Origin: Ruania rhizosphaerae
GTDB lineage: Bacteria; Actinomycetota; Actinomycetes; Actinomycetales; Beutenbergiaceae
Reading direction: 5' to 3'
NCBI RefSeq assembly: GCF_009805705.1
Contig: NZ_VSMB01000013.1
Span: 1 to 64,000, forward strand
DNA: 64,000 bases
A program made the translations under genes and the position numbers. Shown one piece after another: positions 20,972-28,441 of this stretch; the stretch's first letter is position 1; the number at the start of each line of letters is the position of its first letter. Below the pieces are notes generated by a model. That model made no database searches and had not been told where the DNA came from. It saw nothing but the letters and a program-made list of their open reading frames with translations.

Positions 20972-21193
20972 TCACTGGTGGGTTCGTTGGGAGTGGTCCG
21001 TGACGTTGCACAGTTTCACGTCCATGCCGAGTACGATCTCCGTCGCGCCGATCACGGCGCCATCTTCCGTGCGAGTTTACGGGATGTGGAGTCGGACCGT
21101 GGTGCGGGCGGCGACGGCTGAAGGGAGAAGCCCGCCTTCGTACTCGGCCAGATGCCTCCAGAACCGAATCGGTTCGCCCCGCGTGTGGCTCAT
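20972..21193 (-). pseudogene. possible small broken frame
   Basis: An ATG at 21193 with GAGGAG six bases upstream opens a 38-codon frame (MSHTRGEPIRFWRHLAEYEG...) that stops at TAA (21079-21077). The same frame continues with coding-like sequence (TRTEDGAVIGATEIVLGMDV...) to a TGA at 20974-20972. It could be a 38-residue peptide gene or a 73-codon gene with a nonsense mutation. I do not recognise it. Confidence 0.3.
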
Positions 21194-21350
21194 CCGCACT
21201 CCTCACTGTGCTGATGCTTGAGGGAAGTCGCAGGACGTTGTCGTTCTGATGCGGGTCTCCTCGGTGCGTACACACCGACAGCAATATGTAGTGATGGCGC
21301 CTGTCCGGTGCTGTTCAAGGGCCTCGGGATGCCTTCTGTTCCGGTGGGAC

Positions 21351-21400
21351 GTCGATGGCTCGACCTTGAGGCCGCCGCGCGCTGAGGTCGAGCCATCGAC
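21351..21400 (-). terminator. 16-bp perfect hairpin after the beta-helix gene
   Basis: GTCGATGGCTCGACCT (21351-21366) and its exact reverse complement (21385-21400) form a 16-base-pair stem with an 18-base loop. It starts 10 bases past the minus-strand stop at 21410. No U-tract follows. The stability and position make a transcription terminator the likely role. Confidence 0.7.
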
Positions 21401-21409
21401 CCACCTTCA

Positions 21410-22756
21410 TCAAAGGTTGTTCGCGACGACCTTGTTCGGGCCACCGTTGTCGGTGATACCAGCGGTGAGATTGCCGAGTGTGTGGTTGCTAGTGATCACG
21501 TATCGATCGCAGTCTGATGTCACTCGGATCCCATGATCCTGAGTGTTTGGTAGTGCAGCGTGCAGGCCCGTGCGGCAGTTGCGTACCGCGAAGTCTGTCG
21601 CACCACCGGCGAAGGTGAAGCCGCCCGTCCCCCCGTTCGGGTTGCCGTTCCCGGCCGCGGCGCAGGCATCGATCGACACGTTACGAGCGGGCCCATTGAC
21701 GATCACTCCATGTCCTGCGTTCTGGAAGCTGCGGTGCCCGATCAGTTGGAGGCCGTCGACCTCTCCAGCGACGTGCACTCCGTCGCTATACTGAGACGTC
21801 GCGGTCCAGCAGTTGACGAACTCGATGCCTTTGCAGGCGTGAGCCGTAGAAGCTGGATTGATCTCAATTCCAGGTCCCCTGCAGGTGTCGAATGCGCAGG
21901 AGGTGAAGAAGAGCCAAGACACCGTTTCTCCGGCGGGTGGGTCGATGAGCAGACCTGTTTCCATTCTAATGATGTCGCAATCCCGCATCCATACTGCTTG
22001 CGAGCCTTGAATTCGCACACCGGAGACTCCTGAACCAGTGGTTTCATTCTGGTCCATCGTGATATTGGAGATCATCGTGTCGTTCGAGTTGGAGGCGTTG
22101 ATCCAGATCCCGACGCCCCCGTTGGTGAAGCTCGTCCAATAGCCGCGGTCGATGTATTGGAGAACGCCGCCGCCGTCGACGATACATCCAGCGAATTGCC
22201 TTGTCATGTCGATGTCTTGGACATAGACTTCCTCGGAGCTGTCGAGGTGGATGGCCGCACCGCTCGAACGGTGTGATTCGGCGTTGATGGAGAGCTGGCG
22301 CACACTGCACTTGCGGACCGTGTCGAAATGGAGGATGTCACCGCTGGTGTATCCCGTGGTCTTGATGACGGTGGCTCCCCTACCGGCGCCAACGAGGCTG
22401 ATGCCGTCGGTGTCAACGGAGAGCGTGCCGCTCACGAGGTAAGCGCCTTGCGGAAGGAAGACCACTCCGCCGCCGTCCGCGACCGCCGCTGCGATGGTGC
22501 TGTTGATCGCGGCCGTGTCGTCAGAGGTCCCGTCACCTACGGCCCCATACGCCTTGGCGTTGAAGACTGCGCCACCCTGGTCCAGCAGGGTGTCGGTGGT
22601 AGTAGCGCTTGCGGGCGTCGCTCCGGAAGTCGAGCCCACAACGGCTGCGGCTCCACCGGCGGCAACGACGAGCCCCCGGGTCAGCAGACTGCGCCGATTC
22701 GATCCGGCGATGGGAGTTGTAGTTGGGTGGGTGGTAATGCGATCTGAGGATGACAT
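21410..22756 (-). CDS. Tat-exported right-handed beta-helix protein (pectate lyase superfamily)
   Basis: Protein of 448 residues. The N-terminus carries a twin-arginine type leader (NRRSLLTRGLVVAAGGAAAV), then the start of a pectate-lyase-3-type beta helix: FNAKAYGAVGDGTSDDTAAINSTIAAAV, GGGVVFLPQGAYLVSGTL. Coils of the helix follow (GVRIQGSQAVWMRDCDII, GIEFVNCW, FQNAGHGVIVNG). Such proteins are polysaccharide lyases, epimerases or hydrolases; no catalytic assignment is possible. The ATG at 22756 has AGAAGGAAGG upstream, so the longer frame is rejected. It has its own promoter with a LacI-type operator at 22800-22813, which ties it to the mannoside locus. Confidence 0.82.
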   Translation of the reverse strand: MSSSDRITTHPTTTPIAGSNRRSLLTRGLVVAAGGAAAVVGSTSGATPASATTTDTLLDQGGAVFNAKAYGAVGDGTSDDTAAINSTIAAAVADGGGVVFLPQGAYLVSGTLSVDTDGISLVGAGRGATVIKTTGYTSGDILHFDTVRKCSVRQLSINAESHRSSGAAIHLDSSEEVYVQDIDMTRQFAGCIVDGGGVLQYIDRGYWTSFTNGGVGIWINASNSNDTMISNITMDQNETTGSGVSGVRIQGSQAVWMRDCDIIRMETGLLIDPPAGETVSWLFFTSCAFDTCRGPGIEINPASTAHACKGIEFVNCWTATSQYSDGVHVAGEVDGLQLIGHRSFQNAGHGVIVNGPARNVSIDACAAAGNGNPNGGTGGFTFAGGATDFAVRNCRTGLHAALPNTQDHGIRVTSDCDRYVITSNHTLGNLTAGITDNGGPNKVVANNL

Positions 22757-22799
22757 CGAGCACCTTCCTTCTGCGCGGTCGCGCTGAGATCCACGCGTG

Positions 22800-22813
22800 A
22801 AACAACGTTGTTT
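22800..22813. promoter_or_regulatory. LacI-type operator 1
   Basis: The perfect 14-base palindrome AAACAACGTTGTTT lies in the leader of the beta-helix gene, 44 bases before its start and just downstream of its predicted promoter. The central CG pair is typical of LacI/GalR operators. It matches the four other sites at 28406, 31571, 31627 and 40050. Confidence 0.85.
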
Positions 22814-22821
22814 GCTCGATA

Positions 22822-22851
22822 AAAATACCAGAGGGATCAACTCAACGTCAA
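22822..22851 (-). promoter_or_regulatory. predicted promoter of the beta-helix gene
   Basis: Read on the minus strand: -35 TTGACG (22851-22846), an 18-base spacer and -10 TATTTT (22827-22822). The operator at 22813-22800 would cover the transcription start, so repression by a LacI-type protein is expected. Confidence 0.55.
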
Positions 22852-22902
22852 GATGGATAGTTTCCAGGATCCGAGAAGAATCGGTCCATCGAGTGGTCGC
22901 GC

Positions 22903-23910
22903 TCAGGTCGAACGCCGTCGGTCACGGGCGTATTCGTCTTTGAAGCGCCGGTTCAGCCAGTTCACCTGGCGTTCCCAGTGAGTGGAACCACCCCCTTCAT
23001 GACCGTTGTATGGATAGACCTCGATCTCCTTGTCCGCGCTCTTCAATTGGTGGTAGGCGGCGAACACCGTCGAGGGCAGCGAGATGTCGTCCATCAGGGC
23101 GACTGACATCAAGGCTGGTGCTTCTACGGAAGCGGCGAAGGTGACCCCGTCGAGATAGGAGAGCGTGTGCAGGGCGGTGGCCGTGGAGTTGCGGTGGACT
23201 GAGAGGTACTGCCTGAATTCTCCGGCCGCATCGGCGGAGGCCAATTCCAGGTAGCGCTCAAAGTGGCACAAGAACGGAACGTCGGGCAGGACGGCGCGGA
23301 CGAGGCTCGACAGTCCGGCCACCGCGAGGCTCACGCCACCACCCTGGCTCATTCCTGTGACGGCGATTCGCGTCGAGTCGACGATGTCCAGCTGCGCGGC
23401 GGCCTCGACCAGGAGGATGGCGTCGGTGTACAGCCGCCGATAATAGCTCGTCATGGGGTCAGTGATCCCCCGGGTGAGGAAGCCGGGCGCTGCGGGACCA
23501 CTCCCGTGAGGGTCAGGCGTTGCACCGGGACCGGCATTCGGCCATGCGCTGCCCTGTCCTCTGGTGTCCATGACGAGATGGGCGAATCCGCTGGCCGCCC
23601 AACCCAGCCGGTCAGCGGCCACTCCGCGGCCGCCGCCGTAGCCGATGAACTCGACTACCGCAGGGAATGGGCCCGGCCCGCTCGGATGCAGCAGCCACGC
23701 CTTGATCGGGTCGCCGCCGAAGCCAGAGAAGGTGACGTCCCACGCCTCCAGCTCGGTGAGGGGGGTAGGTGCTCGGGAGAGGACCATTCCGCGGGTCAGG
23801 GCCCGAGACTCTTGAAGCGTTGAGGCCCAGAACGAGTCGAAGTCCGCGGGTCGGTCCACCTGGGGCCGGTAGGACCAGAGTTCATCGATCGGCAGATCGG
23901 TCAGCGGCAT
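22903..23910 (-). CDS. acetyl xylan esterase / cephalosporin-C deacetylase-like (CE7)
   Basis: A 335-residue alpha/beta hydrolase with no signal peptide. It shows the CE7 (AXE1) landmarks: DLPIDELWSYRPQVDRPADFDSFW at the N-terminus, RGQGS around the oxyanion region, the nucleophile elbow GMSQGG (Ser188), the catalytic Asp region ALMDDISLPSTVFAAY and the catalytic His in YNGHEGG. The family removes acetyl groups from acetylated sugars. It begins 12 bases after the GH38-like gene and is the last gene of the minus-strand operon. Deacetylation of imported mannose-containing oligosaccharides is a plausible role. Confidence 0.88.
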   Translation of the reverse strand: MPLTDLPIDELWSYRPQVDRPADFDSFWASTLQESRALTRGMVLSRAPTPLTELEAWDVTFSGFGGDPIKAWLLHPSGPGPFPAVVEFIGYGGGRGVAADRLGWAASGFAHLVMDTRGQGSAWPNAGPGATPDPHGSGPAAPGFLTRGITDPMTSYYRRLYTDAILLVEAAAQLDIVDSTRIAVTGMSQGGGVSLAVAGLSSLVRAVLPDVPFLCHFERYLELASADAAGEFRQYLSVHRNSTATALHTLSYLDGVTFAASVEAPALMSVALMDDISLPSTVFAAYHQLKSADKEIEVYPYNGHEGGGSTHWERQVNWLNRRFKDEYARDRRRST

Positions 23911-23922
23911 GATCGCGGGAGA

Positions 23923-26283
23923 CTATCCGTTGACGCGGAACGTCTCTGGACCCTCCGCGAGAGCGCAGGCTCGGTCAAGCGCGTCGGCGGCGGACATCTC
24001 GCCCCATGTGAGATGGAATCGGAACTCGTGAAAGCCACTGACGTCGGCTCGGAAGTTGGTCTCCCAGGCCGTGTTAACGGCCCACGCGGCAACATCTCGC
24101 TGGTTTGCCTGCTGGTCCGGACCGGAATGCAGGCTGACCGTCCGGTGCTCGATTCCACCGAGCGCGAGCAGCGGCGTATCCGGTGTGGCGACCGCGACGG
24201 CGAAACCGTCAGCCTCCTGGACGAAGCCTCGCTGGAGCAACAGATAGTCCTGCAGCGTGCCGTGGACCTGGTCGATCGCTGGCCGAAGCAGTGTGCCGGT
24301 CTTCTCGACCCAGAGAGTTCCGGCTGCGTTGGGACCGAACGGCAGGGGGAGTAGGAGGTTCTCGGCCTCCCAACTGCCCGTGGCGCGGAACCGGACTGCG
24401 ACGGTCAGCAAGGGCTCGACCATCGAGCACATCAGATCGGCTCGAAAGTGCTGGAACCCGCGCAGATCCAGATGCAGCTCCGCTCGAGTGACGAGCGGGC
24501 CGCGGGACGTCACCCGGGCCGAGGTGACCGTGGCGGTGGTGACGACGTCATCGGCGGCCGACCTATTCCGTCCTGCCGTCACGCGAGGGCTGACGGGGTC
24601 GGCGCCGCGGCGGGCCCGCGAGTGGATCGCGGCGAACGGGGCGGGCCTGGTCCCTCGCAGGATGCTGCGCCCAGTCGAGGGATCGACGGCCTCGACGATC
24701 CCGTGCTCAGGAGCGAGAAGCAGCCGGAGCCGGGCACCTTCCAGGAGATGGTTGTCAACACGTTCGGCGCTGACGTCGGGGATCCTGTCCACACCGGCGA
24801 TCCGTTCGGCCTGCATCGGCTCTTCCCGAACCTCGATGATGACGTCTGCACCCGGAAGCATCACGAGCTCGGCGAGCAATTCGACCCCCCGGGCAACCGG
24901 CCGACTCTGACAGGGCAGGCGCGTCCCATCGTGGAAAGCAACTGGGACTGTACCGGGGCGGGTCAGCAACCAGTCGTCGATGTGTAGCCGCAGGACCGAG
25001 ACCGTGGTCGTCGAGGTGTTCACGGCACGGTAGCGCAACGGTTGACACGTCAGCGTTAGCAACGTCTCGCCGGCTCCAGCGCGCGCACGGGTCAGCGCCC
25101 GGGTCGCCGCCGCATGCGCCTGTGCCGCTACCGAGGTCTTCGCTACGTCCTGCGCGATCACCTCGGTCAGCCACGGCATCAGCACCGAATGGGAGTGCCC
25201 CCACGTGTGCTCGGCGTAGATCGCGATCTGTTGTCGCGCGTCGTCGACGTCGGCGGAGATGTCCGCGCCTGTGACGGCGGCCAGGGTCTGGGATCGTTCG
25301 AGGCGGCGCTGCGCGTCGCGAGCCACCCGGAGCTCGCGGGGTGTCGAGGCGACGCCGTCCGCCCACCAGTCGGTCCAGTCGCCGCGCTCGGTGGGGACCT
25401 CGCCGAAGGCCGGCTCCTCCCGGAGCGCGTCGAAGAACTCATCGGCGGTGGACAGGCGCACCCGAACGCCGTCCGGATGACGTTCGTTCCAGTCCCGGAC
25501 AGCGTCGGCGAGTGCAACATCCGGAGGAGCGTTGTCGGAGGCAGCACCCGAGATCAGCGCCGGAACCACGGAATACGGGTAGTCGCGTTCGGCGAGTTCG
25601 TCGAGGTAGTCCGCCACGCGATCCTGGCGCATCTGTGCCGATGCGGATGCGCCGTGTCCGTCGTAGGCATCTCTGATCGTGTAGCTCATCGCCCCGCGGG
25701 GGCAGAAGCCGAGATCGTTGCCGAGCTGGTAATGCGGTGAGACCCAGGCGAGCACCCGGCCACCCGTCGGTCCCTCCCACCAGAACGCGCGCTGGTCGCG
25801 GCCCTCCGGCGCCAGCCCGTGGTGGGTGTGAATGCTCGAGAACAGGTGCTCCACGCCGTGCCGGGCCAGGATGTCGGCGTAGCCCCAGGAGTAGCCGTTG
25901 ATGTCAGCCGTGAGTGCGGTGCGCAGCGGTTGAGCGTGATCGGCGAACCAGTCGGTGGCACGAGCCGTGACCGAGTCCAGCGTGACGGCGTCGATCACCT
26001 CCGTCAGGTTGAGGTAACTGGCCGACCCGCCGACCTGACCCGATCGGATCAGGTCAGCCAACTCGTCTGCCTCCCCGGGCAGGGCAGTCGCCAGGAACTG
26101 TTCCAGCTGCCAGAAGTTCTCCAGCTGCCAGCGATAGGCCGGCGTCGACCGGCACGCCCGGACCACCTCGCGCAGAAAGTCCGCGTGAGCACGGGCTACC
26201 TCGGCACGAGGGGACGTGTAGCCCAGGTCCGTGTGCGAATGCGGGATCAGGTGGACAGTGAGCGGGCGTGCGGTCGAACGCAT
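23923..26283 (-). CDS. GH38-like alpha-mannosidase
   Basis: About 786 residues. The N-terminal zinc motif HSHTDLGYTSP (His15, His17, Asp19) and the likely nucleophile region TADINGYSWGYAD (Asp127) are those of GH38-type retaining alpha-mannosidases. SSIHTHHG and a C-terminal beta-sandwich region (with ELHLDLRGFQHFRADLMCSMVEP) follow. Plain GH38 members usually show a Trp after HxHxD, so this is a divergent branch. There is no signal peptide, which implies a cytoplasmic enzyme. The ATG at 26283 is chosen because the motif-bearing protein begins there; the frame upstream is a shadow of the neighbour. It lies 20 bases after the oxidoreductase gene, same operon. Confidence 0.85.
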   Translation of the reverse strand: MRSTARPLTVHLIPHSHTDLGYTSPRAEVARAHADFLREVVRACRSTPAYRWQLENFWQLEQFLATALPGEADELADLIRSGQVGGSASYLNLTEVIDAVTLDSVTARATDWFADHAQPLRTALTADINGYSWGYADILARHGVEHLFSSIHTHHGLAPEGRDQRAFWWEGPTGGRVLAWVSPHYQLGNDLGFCPRGAMSYTIRDAYDGHGASASAQMRQDRVADYLDELAERDYPYSVVPALISGAASDNAPPDVALADAVRDWNERHPDGVRVRLSTADEFFDALREEPAFGEVPTERGDWTDWWADGVASTPRELRVARDAQRRLERSQTLAAVTGADISADVDDARQQIAIYAEHTWGHSHSVLMPWLTEVIAQDVAKTSVAAQAHAAATRALTRARAGAGETLLTLTCQPLRYRAVNTSTTTVSVLRLHIDDWLLTRPGTVPVAFHDGTRLPCQSRPVARGVELLAELVMLPGADVIIEVREEPMQAERIAGVDRIPDVSAERVDNHLLEGARLRLLLAPEHGIVEAVDPSTGRSILRGTRPAPFAAIHSRARRGADPVSPRVTAGRNRSAADDVVTTATVTSARVTSRGPLVTRAELHLDLRGFQHFRADLMCSMVEPLLTVAVRFRATGSWEAENLLLPLPFGPNAAGTLWVEKTGTLLRPAIDQVHGTLQDYLLLQRGFVQEADGFAVAVATPDTPLLALGGIEHRTVSLHSGPDQQANQRDVAAWAVNTAWETNFRADVSGFHEFRFHLTWGEMSAADALDRACALAEGPETFRVNG

Positions 26284-26303
26284 AGTCGAGGGCCTCTCGA
26301 ACG

Positions 26304-27473
26304 TCAGGCGATAGCGGGCTCTGCTTCGAGTGCGACGGCCCGGCCCTCCTGGTGGGATTCCAGTGCGGCGGCCGCCAACCGATGGGTCGTGGCCGCTTCC
26401 TGGGGACCGGCGGTCGCGAATCGTGCCCCCAGGTCTCCTGCACGTTCGGCGAGGAAACACGCCCACATCTGCAGGATCGCATCGGAGAACCCGAACTCGA
26501 AGATTCCGCCCGTGACGGTCGGCCAGGCCGACTGGCTCCCGGCATCGATCTGCTGCCAGGACTGCTCGCTGCCACCACCGGTGAGAGGGATCTTTGCGAA
26601 GATCTCGACCCGCTTGGGGTTCTTGGTGCTGAACCGTACGCCACCGTCCATACCGACCACCTCGAGGAGCCAGGTGTTCTTCTCGCCCGGATCGATCCGC
26701 TTGGTTTCCACAGTCATCGGGAAGGAGTACTCGCCAGAGTCGACGCGGCAGTGCAGCACGGCGTTGTCCCAGGTGTCGCAGGGCACCAGGGTGCCATCCG
26801 GCCCGGGGCGTTCGGTGACGATGTTCTCCAGGTCGGCGTGGACCGTGCGCGGCGTCCAGCCGAGCCGGAGCGGCACGTGCCAGGCGTGCAGCCCGAGGTC
26901 GTTCATGACCCCCGCCGCACCGCACGTGGCGACTTGGCGCTTCCAGTTGATGGCCTTGGTCACGTCCAGGTCGCTGGAGTGCAGGAACGCACTCCGCACT
27001 GAGACGATCCGGCCCAGCTGCCCGGAAGCGATGGTCCGGTACGCGAGCTGTGCGCCAGGGAAGTACGGCATCTCACTGGAGCAGCGCACGAACACCTCGG
27101 GGTGTTCGGCCGCGGCGCGCAGGATTGCTTCGGCCGCCGGCCCGTCGATGCCGAACGGCTTCTCGGCGAGCAGGTCTTTCCCTGCCGCGATGACGTCGGT
27201 GTAGATGCTCTCGTGCAGGTCGTGACGCACAGCCACGTAGACCACGTCGATCTCGTCCGAGGCGAGCATCTCTCGATAGTCGGTGGTGAGTTGCGTGACC
27301 GTGTCGATCTGCCGGAACCACTCCAGGGCCTCAGGTCGGATGTCGCACACTGCCGTCAGGCGAGGGCGCACGGGGTGATCGATGAGGGCGGGCCAGCGCC
27401 CGAGAGCGGCGGCGAGTTCGCGCCCCATCAGTCCGCCGCCAATGATCCCAACCCGCACGTCGCCGGCGCTCAT
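26304..27473 (-). CDS. Gfo/Idh/MocA-family oxidoreductase
   Basis: A 389-residue NAD(P)-dependent sugar dehydrogenase-type protein. The Rossmann motif is GIIGGGLMGRELAAAL, followed by AVCDIRP, VYVAVRHDLHE and the conserved catalytic EKPFG. The second domain contains NDLGLHAWHVPLRLGW. It would oxidise or reduce a sugar or sugar derivative; the substrate is unknown. The ATG overlaps the stop of the aldolase gene by four bases. The operon order aldolase, oxidoreductase, mannosidase, esterase suggests a catabolic side path. Confidence 0.9.
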   Translation of the reverse strand: MSAGDVRVGIIGGGLMGRELAAALGRWPALIDHPVRPRLTAVCDIRPEALEWFRQIDTVTQLTTDYREMLASDEIDVVYVAVRHDLHESIYTDVIAAGKDLLAEKPFGIDGPAAEAILRAAAEHPEVFVRCSSEMPYFPGAQLAYRTIASGQLGRIVSVRSAFLHSSDLDVTKAINWKRQVATCGAAGVMNDLGLHAWHVPLRLGWTPRTVHADLENIVTERPGPDGTLVPCDTWDNAVLHCRVDSGEYSFPMTVETKRIDPGEKNTWLLEVVGMDGGVRFSTKNPKRVEIFAKIPLTGGGSEQSWQQIDAGSQSAWPTVTGGIFEFGFSDAILQMWACFLAERAGDLGARFATAGPQEAATTHRLAAAALESHQEGRAVALEAEPAIA

Positions 27474-28312
27474 CGGGCGTGCTCCGCGAGGATCGCCAGC
27501 GCTTCGTCGACACTGGCATCGGCGTGCACCGTGGCCATCAGTGCCGCCGTGATCCCTGCGGGGGTCCGGTGCTGAATGATGTTGCGCCCGTAGACGATGC
27601 CTCGTGCACCGGCTTGCAGCACGGCTTGGGTCCGCTCCAGCAGGGTTCGGTCATCGACGCGACCGCCGCCGCGCACGAGCACGGGGACTTCACCGGCCAC
27701 CTCGATCACCCGCTCGTACTGGGTGATGTCCTCTGACGGGTCGGCCTTGATCAGGTCGGCACCGAGCTCGACCGCCTGTCGCACGAGCGCGGTGATCCGG
27801 TCGATATCGCCGTCCACCATGTAGCCGCCGGCGGTCGCGTTGTCCTGCATCACCAGTGGTTCGATCATCAGCGGCATACCGAGCCGGGTGGCTTCCTCTC
27901 GCAGCGCCATGATCGACCGGATGTTGGCCTCACGGATCTCTGGGCGGCCGGGCAGCTGCATGAGGTTCACGCACACCGCGACGGCGTCGAGACGGGCAGC
28001 GACCTCAATCGCATTCGGGACGTGATGGCTGAACAGGTGCTCGTCCAGCGGGTTGCCGTACACGTTCGCGACGTCGGTGCGCAGCACCAGCGCCGGCTTG
28101 TCCCGTTTCGGGATGCGCTGCAGCAGTGGGGCCTGCCCCATGGTCAGCTGAACGGCGTCCGGAGCCGCGTCCACCAGAGTCTTCACGGTTGCTGGCATGT
28201 CGGTGATTCCGGCAAGGAATGAGGGTTCGCCGAAGAAGCCGTGGTCTACGGCCACGTCGAGCGCGCGGCCGGAAGTCGGATGAAACAGCCGGTTGAGGCG
28301 ATAGGCAGTCAC
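27470..28312 (-). CDS. class I aldolase (DeoC/LacD/DhnA-like)
   Basis: A 280-residue TIM-barrel protein. Landmarks are ALDVAVDHGFFGEP, PDAVQLTMGQAPLL, the Schiff-base-lysine type strand ELGADLIKADPSED, and the phosphate-binding VPVLVRGGGRVDD and GARGIVYGRNIIQH. The family includes class I fructose-bisphosphate and tagatose-bisphosphate aldolases and AroA'/LsrF-like enzymes. The GTG at 28312 has AAGGA upstream. It is the first gene of the minus-strand operon, with an operator in the shared divergent region. It may cleave the phosphorylated sugar made by the neighbouring kinase/isomerase, but that is inference. Confidence 0.88.
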   Translation of the reverse strand: MTAYRLNRLFHPTSGRALDVAVDHGFFGEPSFLAGITDMPATVKTLVDAAPDAVQLTMGQAPLLQRIPKRDKPALVLRTDVANVYGNPLDEHLFSHHVPNAIEVAARLDAVAVCVNLMQLPGRPEIREANIRSIMALREEATRLGMPLMIEPLVMQDNATAGGYMVDGDIDRITALVRQAVELGADLIKADPSEDITQYERVIEVAGEVPVLVRGGGRVDDRTLLERTQAVLQAGARGIVYGRNIIQHRTPAGITAALMATVHADASVDEALAILAEHAR

Positions 28313-28391
28313 GTGCGGTCCTTGTCCGTCGTCGGGGGATCGCGGCTGAACGCCACGATGTCGATAGGTGCGATATGGCCAGCCGTGTGCC

Positions 28392-28420
28392 AGAGTAGTG
28401 CTGCGAAACAACGTTGTCTA
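28392..28420 (-). promoter_or_regulatory. predicted promoter of the aldolase operon
   Basis: On the minus strand: -35 TAGACA (28420-28415), a 17-base spacer and -10 TACTCT (28397-28392). The -35 and spacer overlap the operator at 28406-28419, so a bound LacI-type repressor would block RNA polymerase. Confidence 0.45.
28406..28419. promoter_or_regulatory. LacI-type operator 2
   Basis: AAACAACGTTGTCT, one mismatch from a perfect palindrome. It lies between the divergent aldolase operon (start 28312) and the kinase-isomerase gene (start 28442), so one site can serve both directions. Confidence 0.8.
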
Positions 28421-28441
28421 CCTGAACAAAGGAACCGCAGC

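Larger units (their letters stand above)
20962..21409. other. stretch with no convincing gene except a short broken frame
   Basis: About 450 bases without a clear gene. On the minus strand a short frame with a good ribosome site lies at 20972-21193 (listed separately), and a perfect 16-base hairpin closes the region at 21351-21400. I see no other conserved feature. Confidence 0.5.

Noticed and set aside
26284-26925. N-terminal extension of the GH38-like protein to 1000 residues
   Set aside because: The extension overlaps the oxidoreductase gene completely and is Arg-rich shadow sequence; the zinc motif starts right after ATG 26283.
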